Assembly: GCA_021234155.1 (NCBI GenBank) | Contig: JAJEKV010000017.1 | Coordinates: 8,561,525-8,625,524, forward strand | Reading direction: 5' to 3' | Length of the DNA: 64,000 bases | DNA from: Isoetes taiwanensis | Taxonomy: Eukaryota; Streptophyta; Lycopodiopsida; Isoetales; Isoetaceae | Shown here: positions 11,741 through 24,300 of the stretch, piece after piece | Layout of the letters: each line of letters opens with the position of its first letter | Position numbering within the stretch: position 1 is the stretch's first letter | Made by a program: the position numbers and the translations under genes | Notes under the pieces: model-generated | Databases searched by the model: none | What the model saw: only the letters and a program-made list of their open reading frames with translations | What the model was told of the DNA's origin: nothing

Positions 11741-12394
11741 CAGAGGGACCCACTAAACTTGTAATTTTTGATGGCAATGGAGTCTTGGCTGTAGTATACC
11801 ACGATGGTGACGTCCCTGAGCTTAACACCTCAAAGAAGCCGACAAAAGCAGGGTCTAAGATTGTTTATCCTCGGCCTAGAGCAAAGGAGATTATTGAATG
11901 GTGCCTGGAACGGGGATTCAACGCGGCCATATGGTCTTGTATGGCAAAGAAAAATGTTGTCAATGTCCTTGGTGTTCTCAGCCTACCAGTTTTGAAATTC
12001 AAGTTTTTTTGGGGAAACTAAAGGATCGAGCATGTGTCAGACCTCAATCCAGCCATCACAAAGGGGGAAGCCTATTATGGTGAAAAGGCTGAAAAAGATT
12101 TATGAAGTATATCAGGACTTTAACAAACACAACACGCTGATCATAGACGACTCTGCCTACAAGTCCTATCATAACTCGGACAATACAATCATTGCAAAGA
12201 GTTATCAACCAGAAGAGCATGAAACGGATAGGTGGTTATCTTTCAATCTCGTTCTGGTGTTGGCGGAATCTTTGTTTTCCATTCTTGTGGCCGATGTGAT
12301 TAGGAACTATCCAAACCTCAAGCAGGTCGATCCAGAGAGCAGCGCCATCATGAGGGCTATGGACAGGAAATATTATGGTGATCAAGAAGAGTGA
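11741..12394 (+). pseudogene. FCP1/NIF-like HAD phosphatase, frameshifted
   Basis: From 11741 the frame reads EGPTKLVIFDGNGVLAVVY, then IVYPRPRAKEIIEWCLERGF and AAIWSCMAKKNV. This is the order of the FCP1 homology domain: the nucleophile Asp motif, then the RPF/W-S-S region. After a break near 12000-12030, a second frame (12032-12394) continues IMVKRLKKIYEVYQDF and NTLIIDDSAYKSY, matching the family's final L-x-I-D-D-S motif. The family dephosphorylates the RNA polymerase II C-terminal domain or related substrates. The motif is D-x-N-G rather than D-x-D-G, so the second acidic residue is missing, as in some plant members. A short intron or a frameshift could explain the break. An upstream ORF (11483-11671) may be a 5' exon. 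Confidence 0.6.
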
Positions 12395-12450
12395 CCTCTG
12401 TTTTCAGATAAAAAAGTGCTATGAATTTTTAAAAGGCACGTAAACAATTG

Positions 12451-12846
12451 TACTATATTTTGTAATGAAAATACTTGTACATTGAGTTTTCAAGGCCTTT
12501 CTCGACTCGCGAGTCGAGAAAGGCAATGCTTGTCCCAATGATGGGACCATTTGTATGCTTCTTTGTGTGATTAAATGCAGCTAAATTTTGTAATGAAAAT
12601 AGTTATACATTGACTTTCCAGGGCTTTTGGGGCTTTTCTTGACTCGCGAGTCGAGAAAAGCACTGCTTGTCACAAGGATGAGACTATTTGTATGCTTGTT
12701 TATGTGATTGGATGCAGCCATATTCTGTAACGAAAATGGTTGTACATTGACTTTCAAGGGCCTTTCTCGACCCCCGAGTCAAGAAAGGTATTGCTTGTCC
12801 CAATGATGAGACCATTTGTATGCTTCTTTGTGTGATTGGGTGCAGC
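12451..12846. repeat. Three tandem ~133-bp repeats, each centred on a palindrome
   Basis: Units start near 12451, 12584 and 12721. Each contains TTGTAATGAAAAT (or a variant), then a 30-bp palindrome, then CTTGTCCCAATGATG and TTTGTATGCTTCTTTGTGTG. Copy 1 has a perfect palindrome at 12495-12524: GCCTTTCTCGACTCG plus its reverse complement. Copy 2 (12632-12661) has one mismatch and copy 3 (12760-12789) has more. The array lies about 100 bp after the FCP1-like stop codon. Confidence 0.95.
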
Positions 12847-12897
12847 TATAAGGAATGAATGCTTCTTTGTGTTAATCATGGTCTCTCTGTGTTCTAG

Positions 12898-13322
12898 GTG
12901 GCTCTGGCACAGATCCCGCTCAGGCTACACTCTTACCATGGCTTTGGGATAGGCTTGCTTGTGATTACAGATGCTATGGGACCTCAAGGGATGAGGAAGA
13001 GAGGAAGAACATTTCACAAGTTCAGAAAGCTCAAAGTATCTTGCAAGCATTGCATGACATCCACGGAGGTTGGGGAATGAGCATATTTGATCCGGCGATT
13101 GATGAAAAGATGCAAGAGGAGGGTGGAGAAATAGGTTGGACAGGTCAGCGGGTGGCTCACGAAGCACCTCCTCGTGAGGCATTTCACGTTCTTTAGGTTG
13201 CGCTCAAAGCTTATAGATGGCAAGAAGAAGCCCCGCACGTTCTTCCTCTAAGGTGGACCACCTACCATGATGATGTGACTTTAGTGACAGCAAGACCGCC
13301 TTGGTCTATGCGTCCATTGTAA
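12898..13322 (+). pseudogene. Unknown exon-like ORF with one in-frame stop
   Basis: After a good acceptor (GTGTTCTAG, ending 12897) the frame from 12900 reads through LLPWLWDRLACDYRCYGTSR and ILQALHDIHGGWG to a TAG at 13194. It then continues in the same frame as coding-like sequence (ALKAYRWQEEAPHVLPLRW) to TAA at ~13322. An AATAAA signal lies near 13350. I do not recognise the family. It is likely the last exon of a gene in the palindrome-flanked cluster, now broken by one stop. Confidence 0.35.
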
Positions 13323-13369
13323 AATACGTTGTAACTATTGAAATTATTAATAAAAATTCTTTTTCAAGT

Positions 13370-15950
13370 ACAACTTTGGTTTCAATGTGTAATGAGATTC
13401 TTTTGTTTGAGTTGTAATCTTGTTGTTCGCAATTCGCGATCCGAGAAAAACGGGGGGAAGATATGGTATGCTTGGACCCAACCTAACACATAAACACTCA
13501 AATTCTGAATGGTCATAGAGGCCGAATAACTTTCCCTCGTCCTTTTCGTGTAAAATAACAGGGTTCCAAAAAAAAGTGGGAATGGCATGAGACCCACTTT
13601 AATTCAATGCGACTTTTGGACATTTAGTTGTGAGTTTTTGCAGCATATGATTGGAGAATTTGGTCAAAACTCGGTGCTAGTGGTTTGGACATGCTAACGT
13701 TGTGAATCTTTTGCTAACTAAAACATGATTATTGCAATATAGTCAACCAACATGTACTATTGGTACTTTTCTAGTTGGTATCTGCTCACCTTCCACTCTT
13801 TTATCTACTTTGAGTGATAAAGTCAATGCACAACTGCTTCTAGAACTATTTCACACAATAAGAAGTTGTTTCTAGATTAGAGTGCCATTATAAAGATCTA
13901 GTTTAGAAATATCTTGAACATGATTGATATAAGACCTGATCCATGCACCTGAAGCATCCTTGTATTTGCCTCTGAAAAGTTAGATCCTTTAGAATTGACA
14001 ACTGGAACTACCCTTCTTTGCATTGACTTCTTCTCATACATTTAACTGCTTTGTCAGAAGTCTTATTTCAAAGTACCTCTACTTTTTCCATAAATAGATG
14101 AAAAAGTTTCAGTTAATGAATCTAATTTATATAAGTTATAAACAACCACCCCTTTTGGATACTCAGGAGCGTAACATTGAATTTGAACCTTACAATCTGC
14201 ACCATGCACACAAATGAAAGTGAAGACAAACAGTAAATAGTACAAAAGCCTTGACCAATTAAATCCTCCACAATATGTTGTCCACTACAGACAACAATAG
14301 ACAACTCAAAAACTGCCCGAGCAAATATCACTTAAAAGAATAAACAAACATATAAGAGGTAACAGTGATAGAATCTATCTTTTAGAAGTAGCCACCGTAC
14401 GTGTTCGAAGCCACATGCGTACCTGTATCTTCTCAATATATTTTAGTTCGTTGCCCAATCATGTTAGCTCATTGCTTAAGGCATTTGCAAACATAACATA
14501 TTAGTGATAGAGCATCAACAAACAATACAAAGGAAGAACATATACCATATTGACCTATTTCTTGCCTGAATTAGTTCGATGCCGTGGATAATGAAATGCC
14601 AAATAACAGGTTGCAACTGGATGATAGCAATTCTGAAGACAACTGATTGGTAAGCTTATGGATGCTCATGAACTGGCCGCTCACTGACTGGCTTGCATGT
14701 ATGTGACTGTTGGAGATATATACCTCCGAAGTTCTGGTTTATGTCAAGATAAAATCATCACCTATGACAGCAAAAACATTAGTAATGTGCAAGAGCAAAT
14801 AAAAAGTAAAAAGTAGGGTCTACATACTGCATTGCATCATCATACAACTATTGGGTTTGAGAAATATATTTTTCTCTTTCTTTCAAAATAACATCCTTTT
14901 GTTCCCGAACATATATTTGGTTGGATGATATAGGACTTGAAGATGGACTTGAGATCCCCAAAGCAACTTCTGCTTGCTAGGACGCTCGAGCAACCATGAA
15001 GCACCATGCATACTGGCTAGAGAGCTGGCAATTTTGCAAATGACGAGCCATTCTAAATTATAAAACCAAATTAAGATCTGCATATTTGACAAAAGCAAAA
15101 AACAATCCCAATGATTGTCCTTCACAATCAAGTTTCAGAAGTAAAGTAGTTGGAAGTTCCAAAAGAACTTCTTCTTCAGCTAGTGGAGAAACAATGCCAT
15201 CTGACATAGAAAGACCTAGGAGCCACATTTGGAGCAAGTCTGGATTTTATAGTTATGGTCGGGCAGTCTTGGAGCAGCCAGAATGTACATGCTAAAAAGC
15301 AACTTTCAATACAACCCGATTCATGACTCCAAACAAATACTGAAGGCTTTATTGGACCCCTGAATGGGTTGCTCAGAAGAATAAGAACGGGATTCTAATA
15401 GCCTAGAGCAGGATCTTAACTTGCAGCAGTGTCTACTGGCAACAAAAGGACAGAGCCTATAAAGAATTCGCTTAGCGAGTTGATTTCATTAGAAATAGAG
15501 AAATCACAAACCCTAACCTGCAAATTGAAGTTGCATGCCCAATCACCACCTGTAACCTGCATGATGTTAACAAAAGTAATCTAGAATCGGACTAAGCCAT
15601 GCCCACAGAGAAAACGTCTAAAAAGACATCCTGATTTTTTAGCACCGTAAACTTTTACCAGCGGTGAAATCATGTTTGCAAGATCTGCTTGCAAGATGCA
15701 TCACACGGTGCAAGGAGCATTGATAAAACGTGGCTTCCATGCCATGCTCCATGCTGTCGGAACTTGGAAACAGATAACCCATCGGCCCCTAAAATTAAAA
15801 TTTCCAAATCAATGCTAAACAACATTCCCGATTTTTGGACCTCCAAAAATTTTCCTGGTCAACAAAAGTCCCCACAACCTTAGGAACTTAGCCTAAAAAA
15901 TAAATCTAAAAAGTTTTCTACTTATCAGAAAAACTAAATTTAAACAATAG
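13370..15950. other. Intergenic, no supported gene
   Basis: AT-rich sequence with scattered short ORFs and no motif, domain or repeat that I can place. A degraded version of the cluster palindrome may occur near 13425 (TTCGCAATTCGCGATCCGAG). Confidence 0.35.
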
Positions 15951-15984
15951 ATATGGATTGTGCATAATATGATTTCTTTGTAGG

Positions 15985-17990
15985 GGCTTTCCATCGCAGA
16001 AGGGAGACAACTTGAACTCCATAGCTAGGGTTTTGGACTGCCATGATATCAACACTATTCATTGTTTAATGAGTGCACATGCAAGGGGGGCCATGGGCGG
16101 CATAGTTTGTTATTACAAGATATCCTTGGGATCTTTGATTTCTATAAACAAGGCATATAGGCACAATCGATACATGTGGGTACGGATGCAATTATATATG
16201 GAGATCCTCTCTTTATCGTAGCATATTCTCCCACACACCGCTTCAAATTTCTGTCATTGGCATCTAGATATAGATAAATTGGACCCGTATGCCGATCTAT
16301 ATGATGACATTCAACAGCACAAGCAACTGGGCCATCTTATATTAGTAGTGGATTTCAATACACGTACAACTACATCTTAACTGATAAAGTCCAACCATTG
16401 CCTCAGGATATGTTGCAGCTCCAAACTATGGAGGACCTTTGGTCATGTGCATTGGTTGATCCAACACATCCTGTTATACGTTTCAGACGGAAATTGCTTC
16501 AAATATGCAACATCTTTAGCTTGATTATTTGTAATGGCCATCCTCCTCCTCGTAAAGTTGTCATAAAAAAAAATTAGGGTGGGGGATCCAGCATGGTAGA
16601 TTATGTGCTCATGACCAAGCAAGATACATCTCATCACACATGTATATGTGGGCATATAAAGTATAGATAAGGAGATCAATTCGCACAACCCCTCTTCATG
16701 ATAGATTGGCATCCAATACAGCTCTGTCAGGCCACCTCCTGGGTGCCTCAGCTTCGATTGGATTATGATAAAGCAGAGGATTATACCAACTGCTAATAGG
16801 GAGATATCAGGAGTCTTGCAGCTTTCCACATTGGAATAACAATCTATCAAGCTTATTAATGTCCTTCTAAGTGCAGCAGAGCAATGTTTTTGGAGAAGAC
16901 GCACCAATAGACCATCACGCACATCCAGCTTCCCTAGAAACAAATGGTTTGATAATGAATGCAAAGATCTAAAATGGGCAACTCAGATTGTTAGTTGATC
17001 TGAATCTACGACTTCAATTGATCAGGCAGTACAACGCTTTCATCGAAGGTAAGAAGGCATATTACATTGTATAGCACTAGCAGAAAATGCTTTATCTCCT
17101 TGACAGCCACCTCCAGTATATTATGGAGGAGAATATGAATCAAGCCTATGCAGCCTCTTAGCAACATCCCTTCAGGTCAGTGGGTACAGTACTTGATGCA
17201 GCTTTATGATCGTGCTATGACCTAGAATACTGTGCCAACACAAACTGGTCCATCACTAACTATGACGGAGGCAGATGTCGCCTACGACTTGCAATGGCTC
17301 ACAAATGCAAGACAATGGATCTAAATGACATGCAGATAGAACTATTAAAGTGGGTTGGACCTCAAATTGTCCCAATCTTGACTAATTTGCTCAACATTGC
17401 CTGCCATAAATGCTTCCTCATGCAATAGGGGCCATCAGCAAAGTAGTTCTAATATATAAAATAGTAATGTAAGAGTCCGCCAAGGATGTCCATTGTTCCA
17501 CATGCTATTTGGACTGTATATTGATTAACTGGAGGAGTGCATTGCCTTACATGGAGAGGAAGAACCTTGGCTCACTGATTACATCATTAGAGAGTTGATA
17601 TATGCAAATGATGTGGACTTGTTGGCTCACACCCTAGCAAGAATGCAGCAACATCTGGAAGCATGGAGCGCTTTCTGTCAGAACATTGAAATGGGGGAGA
17701 CTAAGGTACTACTCATATCATCTTCTAGATATCATCGACAGTCTCATTTCACTTATTAGGATCAAAATGTAGAGGTGGTACAAATATATAAATATGTAGC
17801 ATTATAACAGGGGGTTGTTTTTGTATTTTTATACTTTTTTCCCTAAGGTTTTTATATGATTTGGTTGTGTAATCTCGTGGATGTACTAATGCGTACATCT
17901 AGAGTGCGCATACAGTTTCATGTTTTTTTATGGCAATTGCCAATGGTTTGACCCATGTTTAAAAAAAAAAAAAAGAAAAAAAAAAAAGGA
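15985..17990 (+). mobile_element. Decayed LINE with endonuclease and RT remnants, poly(A) tail
   Basis: Fragments in shifting plus frames follow LINE order. Endonuclease pieces are GGIVCYYK (~16095), LVVDFNTRT (~16340) and SSMVDYVLMTK (~16590). Reverse transcriptase pieces are VRQGCPLFHMLFGLYID (~17474) and YANDVDLLA (~17601), where the catalytic YADD has become YAND. Many stops and frameshifts interrupt it. It is followed by about 150 bp of non-coding DNA and an A-rich tail at 17958-17990, unlike the TATTC tail of the other LINE family here. Confidence 0.8.
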
Positions 17991-18583
17991 AAAATCTAAA
18001 GGCATGCAGGGCTCGATAGCTTAGCTTTAGGGTTTGTTTGCAGCCTATATTAGGGTCTTGGTCGATCGCTGCACTACTTTCCGAAGATGAAGCAGCCTGC
18101 GAACTAAGAAATTCTCTTTTTGTTTTGCGTTATTGAGGAGTAGTATGATTTTCGGTAGAATCTGAATCATTTTTTCTGATAAACAGAGATGCCCGAAGTG
18201 GTCTCGGTCTTTCCCAGCAGAGTTAGGTCCTTGGATACCTGACCAGAACACAGGATTTTCGGGCTTGAAACCGGAATACTTACGTTTAGAAGCATGGATG
18301 GACACATGCCTTAGGTTTTGTTCTGACTTAGCGAAACAAAAGGCAATCTCGTGGAATTTTAGGGTTCTTGGGCGATTGAAGAAATCCTCATTGCGGAGCG
18401 TGGCGATCAGAAAAAAAAAACCGGTTGTGGCGATTTCTTGAAAGGCGCTTCCACGGGTTATCGGTTTTGTCCTATTATTTCTTTGAAGCAATACCTTGCT
18501 CACGTAATGTGACCAAATTCTATCCGGCATTCCCGGCCAGGGCCCGTATCATCCATGAGCAGTAGCGGAAAGTAACCTCAAAT

Positions 18584-19003
18584 ATGATAATTGTAGTTGG
18601 AAACTCTCTTGTTTGTATGTATGCAAAATGTGGGTGCTTTGAAGAAGCACATCTGATCCTTGAGAATTTACCAAATCGGGATGCGGTGACATGGAATGCT
18701 ATGATTAGTGGATATACTCAATATGGTAAGAACCTACTTGCCCCGAAATGTTTTCAAGACATGCGGCAAGATGGTGTAGTTCAAACAATTTTACCTTCTC
18801 AAGTGTATTGAAAGCATGAAATTGGATCATCCGGATGCCTCGGCATGGCAAGCAATGATAGGAGGTTATGCCCGGCTTGGTGGGCCGCATTAGGCTGTGC
18901 GGCGTTTTGAAGAAATGCGATTGTGGCACTTCATTTGATCTGAAGTGACATTTAGTGACATGCTTTACGCATTCATCCGTCATTACTTTTGTTGATATTT
19001 TAG
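18584..19003 (+). pseudogene. PPR protein fragment (PLS class)
   Basis: The ORF at 18584-18811 reads VVGNSLVCMYAKCGCFEEAH, then LPNRDAVTWNAMISGYTQYG, classic for plant pentatricopeptide L and S motifs. After a frameshift near 18805 the next repeat appears as DASAWQAMIGGYARLG and AVRRFEEMR, interrupted by two stops, to about 19003. Full genes have ten or more repeats; about two remain. It is a relic, possibly joined to transposon DNA downstream. Confidence 0.75.
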
Positions 19004-19339
19004 ATGCCAAATTCGATTGGTAGAGAGCCGGTTGCGGAAAATTTGAATATACATGGCGAAGAATTCCAACCCGTAGAGCGGTTCGGAAGTTATAGATGTA
19101 GCACTACTCATATTCACGGCCAAGTGTTGATCCGAGATGCTGTTTGTCCATTCTGCAGCCTCCTTTACATAGGTCGAGGAGATTTTGTGTGGCACTTAGC
19201 AGAAGTGAAAGGGGCTCAGAACTGGGTACATGCCAATGGATCTAGAATGTGGTTTCCAGGTGGTGGTACTCACTTCAAACGTGGCGCATCTGACTATATC
19301 CAGAGGCATTCCTCTGCAAATGTGTTTGATAAGACTTGA
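19004..19339 (+). CDS. Unknown 111-residue ORF with CxxC...H motif
   Basis: The ORF contains IRDAVCPFCSLLYIGRGDF, VWHLAEVKGAQNW and ASDYIQRH, a possible degenerate zinc-binding arrangement. It is not a family I recognise. It follows the PPR relic directly in the same orientation and may be part of a transposon ORF. Confidence 0.25.
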   Translation: MPNSIGREPVAENLNIHGEEFQPVERFGSYRCSTTHIHGQVLIRDAVCPFCSLLYIGRGDFVWHLAEVKGAQNWVHANGSRMWFPGGGTHFKRGASDYIQRHSSANVFDKT

Positions 19340-19835
19340 GTTTATTTTCTTTGCTTGTTTGCTCTTGTTTTCTCTTTTTTTTAGCACTTTAGGCTCATGC
19401 TTTGTGCATGGCCAATGTGCGGCTTTTCTTGTCATCTAACAGGCTTGGGAAAGAAAATCAAAATAAGAAACTTTGATACATAGCCTAGAATTCAGAATCT
19501 TTTTTGAGATTTGGCAAAGTTGGCTCGTATTTGTTAACCTGAATCTAGATTATTTTTTCGAGATTCAGCAAAGTTGGTTATTATTTGTTGAAGCTTGTTC
19601 TTCCGTTCTCACTTATTTCATTTACTTCATGTAGTAGAATATTTGCTATGCTCGTATTTTCTACCACCTTATTGTAATTTTGGTAAGCTCCCATGATCGA
19701 ATGCAGATCGAATGCAGAAACCATAAAGTAGCCCTAATATCCGGCTACATGTTTTGCATGTTTTACATGTTCTTATGTATGTTTGCTTTTTTTAGGGCCC
19801 GAAGGGCCCAAAAATTTTTTTTAATACAACAACCA

Positions 19836-20272
19836 ACACATAACTACCATTAACATTAATTAACACAACCATTGAGTCCAACACATTTAAATTAAAATCC
19901 CCCTTAAACCCCCTTTGGTTTGGGTGCATATTCACACGGGGGGTGACGTAGGGCAGCGAGAGCCCTTATAATTATATTTTGCACGTACAAAATCAACACC
20001 ATATAGTATTTTGGTTGAAATCTTATAGTATTTTGAAAATCTTGTTATACAGTATAGCAAATTTTGTACTTGCATACCCCACAAATGAGGAACTTTACGT
20101 ACGGTGTAGATTAAGGAATAAGGGGTGAATATGCCTATCCAACAGCTCTCGTTGCCCGGAGTCACCCCCCGTGTGAATATGCACCCAAACCAAAGGGGGT
20201 TTAAGGGGGATTTTAATTTAAATGTGTTGGACTCAATGGTTGTGTTAATTAATGTTAATGGTAGTTATGTGT
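19836..20272. mobile_element. Foldback element / MITE with ~125-bp inverted repeats
   Basis: The left arm (19836-~19963) and right arm (~20143-20272) are inverted copies. Shared stretches include TAACTACCATTAACATTAAT, AACCCCCTTTGGTTTGGGTG and CATATTCACACGGGGGGTGA. About 180 bp of AT-rich loop lies between them. I could not identify a target-site duplication with confidence. A small GGGCCC-GAA-GGGCCC hairpin lies just upstream at 19795-19809. Confidence 0.85.
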
Positions 20273-20319
20273 CAACTACTACCACATATTGGGACGTATG
20301 TATCCAATAATGAGTGACA

Positions 20320-20690
20320 GCAAGTTGAAAGGCACTTTGTATCATGCAAAACAATTGCCATAAAGCAGAGTCTATGATTGGTCCCATCAGGCACATTTGT
20401 TTAGGGTTTTGGTGGAACTAGTTCTTTGAAGTGGAAGAATGGGGGCCTGTGATATCCGTTGTCACTTGGGAAGATTTGGAACGGATCCAAAAAGCTATTT
20501 TGACTCGAGCTCTTGGAGCCAAGTCCATCCTTACCCGATTCTCCTTCAACATAATTCTTGCCTCTACATCGTGCTGCTTTGGCATGACATGTACTCTATT
20601 ACCAGAAGGTGATGAACATAGGAGACACCTGACTTTTGAATCTGGCCTACATACTAGCCATAAGTCCACAACATCTTAAAGCGTATTGTA
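20320..20690 (+). mobile_element. LINE fragment, post-RT region
   Basis: In shifting frames this encodes HQAHLFRVLVELVL, then EEWGPVISVVTWEDLERIQK. It is homologous to the minus-strand fragment at 4144-4362 (HLFRALVEPVLLYGAEVWGP, VISLTTWNDLEQ). Only ~370 bp remain, ending close to the LTR element at 20887. Confidence 0.7.
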
Positions 20691-20886
20691 AGGAGAATGC
20701 GGATGTTGGTTCTCCAGATGGAATCTCCAAAAGCAAGGATGTGTACAAATGCAAAATAATAAAGATCACACTCACTTGAAATAGTAGCTCGATACATCCT
20801 TCCGCGGTAAGCTCAGGGATGTCAATGCTTTGAAAAATGTCAAAATAACGCATTACACAAGCCAGATTAACCCTATACTTGCCCCT

Positions 20887-21335
20887 TGTTGATATTTGGG
20901 GTTCTTGGCATCACCTTGCAGCAGCAGTCCATGACTGCCGGATGCCACAAGGCTGCCACAAATGCTCATGGATCAACAAAAGAAGGTGGGAAGAAACTCC
21001 AAGAACAAGAACAAAGCAAAGAATGAACAAAACTGAATCATATTGATGCTCCAAAAGGAGGTGCTCCAAAATGTGAGCAAAAACCTAAACAATGAGAGGA
21101 AATGCTCTCTCTATATAGTAGAGCAAAACCCTAACCCTAACTCACATCTCACCTACCACAGATCTAGGCTAAATCTGGGCCATAGATCGTGGGGTCCAAT
21201 ATGACAAAGACATGTGTGGCCTATGCCACCTACCACATATGTGGGCTAAATCTGGGCCCTAGATCAAGTGGTCCAATGTGATAAATACATGTGGCCTATG
21301 CCACTCATACATATGTTTAGCCCAAAGGGCTAACA
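20887..21335 (-). repeat. 3' LTR of the 20.9-34.0 kb element
   Basis: This 449-bp LTR runs TGTTGATATT...GGGCTAACA. It has an internal ~95-bp tandem duplication (AGATCTAGGCTAAATCTGGG and its variant) and, on the minus strand, the TATA-like stretch CTCTACTATATAGAGAG. Copies are at 24698-25050 (truncated) and 25623-25849 plus 33796-34018. Confidence 0.9.
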
Positions 21336-21352
21336 CTCCCCCCCCCACCACA
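21336..21352 (-). other. Polypurine tract
   Basis: The minus-strand sequence GTGGTGGGGGGGGGAG abuts the TGTTAGCCC start of the LTR, as expected for the plus-strand primer of an LTR retrotransposon. Confidence 0.85.
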
Positions 21353-24300
21353 CCAAACTATGTAGAACCTTTATAACATCAGGTTAAACATTTACAACAG
21401 TGTCCAAAGTGAGGGGAAGGAATGATAATGTCGTCGAAAATTCTTGACCCAAAAATGCCAATGTCGATGAAGTACCAAAATTATGAGAGGTTGAGAAGGC
21501 TGTCACCACTTCTCTTGAGCTTGCCACGAGCTCCTTGAAATCCATAGAAGTCGAATCTAATGTTGAGAAGGCTGTCACCACTTCTCATAGAGCTTGCCAC
21601 GAGCTCCTTGAAATCCATAGAAGTCGAATTTAATGTTGAGAAGGCTGTCACCACTTCTCATAGAGCTTGCCACTTAGCTCCGAATACATGCGCCAATCAA
21701 AGTGTCTTATAATGAGTTGAACAAAAATGAAAAAGCAAAAATTGTTGAAGGGGCGGAAGGCCCTAAGTCATCTTCACGCCATTTTTTGAACTTGAAAAGT
21801 TGACAAGGAGTTGAACTTGAAAGAGTTGAAACATAAGTGATTGAGGGGGCGGAAGGCCCTAAGTCGTCTTCACGCCATTTGAACTTGAAAGAGTTTGAGC
21901 AAATAGTTGAACTTGAAGGAGTTGAAATTGAAGGGGCGGAAGGCCATAAGTCATCTTCACGCCATTGGTTGAACTTGAAAGAGGCTCGACCGCCATGGAT
22001 TATGGACGGCCAAAATGGATTGAAAAAGGTTGTCTCTCAAACGCCCTGCAGTTGGGTTGATGAGGTAAGCTTGAATGTTGAGAAAAGATTGCTGAAAAAA
22101 GGCCTAACACGCCGGCTGTGTGAGGTTTGTTGGTACAAGGGTGCAAAGAAGATCTCCAAGAATGCGACAAAAGATGAGGCGTCCCCCAAAATGTGCCAAA
22201 AATATGCTCAAGATACTTCTTGCGTCAAAAGTTGATTGAAAGTTGTGCTTGAAATCACGCCTTGAGGGGCCGTGGATTGTTGTTGAACTCACGCCCGTTG
22301 GGCGTGATGTTTGAAGTCATAGTTGCATGAAATTTTACCTCCAAAGGCATAATAGTAGGACTAGATATTCTGGTATGTGAAAAAATGGCTTCAACATTAG
22401 AAGGGGTGAAAAATACCAAAAATGTGGGCCATGTGGAATATTCAAGTGTCCAGTGTCGAATTCTTCTAGGAAAAAATCATAAAGGATGTCGTTAAAATAA
22501 AGCATGACAATATGTTGACATTAAAGAAATGTGCCACGCCAAGGGATGGGCCGTGGGGTTTGATGGCATGAGGGCCGTGAGGTATCCGATGTTGAGGCCA
22601 CGCCGGGGCCGGGTTCACGCAGCAGGCCACGCCCGCGGAGGTCTTTGATGTTGAGGCCACCGCGGGGCCGCGGGTTCACGCCGCGGAGATATTGAAGACT
22701 GGCCACGCCGCGGATGGCCGTGGGCTTCTACCGGTTTTGCAGGCACCTCGCAAGGTTTTGCAGATTGAAGCCACGTCGTGATGGCCGTGGGGCTCTTGAT
22801 GCTCTGACGGAAGAGATTGATGTTATGACGGAAGAGGTTCTGAGAGCGGCCACGCCAGGATGTGAGGAGGCCACGCTGTGAAGGGTCGTGGGAGCTCCGA
22901 TGACGAAACTGATTTCCGTGAGGTGCTGAGGGAGGAGAGGCCACGCCCTGACAGGCCGTGAAGGCAAAGAAAATTTCCACGCAAAGAGGCTGTGGAGATC
23001 AAGTGTTGGTGATGCCGTGAGATCAGGCAGCCGTGATGAAGTGAATTACTGTAATACCGTGGGGCCTTGAGAATTCCTTTGCCCTGGGTGGGCCGCATGG
23101 CATGAAGCTGTATGACGCCGTGAGTGTTTCAACAGAAGCCGTGAGTGTTCCGACATTTTTCAAGGCCATGCATCTGTGCTGCTTAAGGGATCACATCTGG
23201 CGAAGGAGGGCAGTTTATTGCCACAGAAAACTCGGGTGAATGTAGTGTGCCACTGCTGCTGATGCCGCTCATGAAGACAGATTGATTTTGAAACAGAGCA
23301 TCTGCAGAGGTCGATATGAAATGGTGGATTGACAGAGATGATGTTGTGGGCTTGCAGACAATGATGCAGGGCTGAGCTTGACTGCTGTGTTGTGGCTTCA
23401 AAGATATGAAGCGTGAGGCAGATAGGGTGGATTGCTGCTGGGCCAATGCCGCTTAAGAGGGCTAAAAATTTGGATGCGGGGAAATCTGAGATCTTTCGTG
23501 TTTGTTGTTATGCCAGGACACAAACTTGATTGATTCTGGCAGTGGAAAACCGTTGTCACACCATGGCCTGTTGATAGATGCAGATGGAGTGTGCATATCT
23601 GATTCCGGGTTGCAGTCAAAGCCGAAAAATTGGTTGTTGCAGAGCCAAATGTGTCGAATCATCTGTGAGGACAGGAAGATACCTGCATTCGGTTTGAAAA
23701 AAAAGTTAAGTGCCCCTGTGTTGTACCTACTGTGTGCATAAAGCTCGAATGCAGATCATAGAAACTTGTGAAATTAGCCGGATGCTGCATCAAGAAAACT
23801 CTGAGTAAATAGCAGAGCACCAGAGGGATGTCTCTGTTTTGCTTCGTTGCAGAGCAAATTGGGGTCGTCTGATTGCGGGATTCCGAAAAGAATTTGATGT
23901 GGCTGGATATTTGGGAGTTGGAGCACTAAAATTAGCAGCAACTGGAAAGGAAAATGAAATTTTCTTCCAAACCCCAGATCCCGTAGAGCGATACTGGAGG
24001 TTGGGTCTTCAGAATTGGGTCTCGCTAGAATTGTAACGAAAATGGGCGGATGCTTTGCCCAAAAAATTTATGGCATGAGGCAATGGTAGCAGCATGCTGC
24101 ATCATAGTCATCTCCTACACCTCATTTCGCACATTGCTGAAGGAAACTGAGTGTGTCCGTGTCGGGCATCTTTAATCCAGGACTAGAAAGTTCTGGATTT
24201 CTCTGTTTTGCGCCTTTAAAAATGCTTATTTGCAGATGAAGAGAAGACAATAGATTGAGACGGTGCACAGATGGATGTCTTGGTGGCTTGCTGGTGGATA

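Noticed and set aside
18045-18530. 161-residue minus-strand ORF
   Set aside because: No motif and no splice or promoter context. It lies between a LINE tail and a PPR relic on the other strand, and its composition looks like chance.
21120-21145. CCCTAACCCTAAC telomere-like stretch
   Set aside because: Only two units, and it is part of the LTR and repeated in every LTR copy, so it is not an interstitial telomere.
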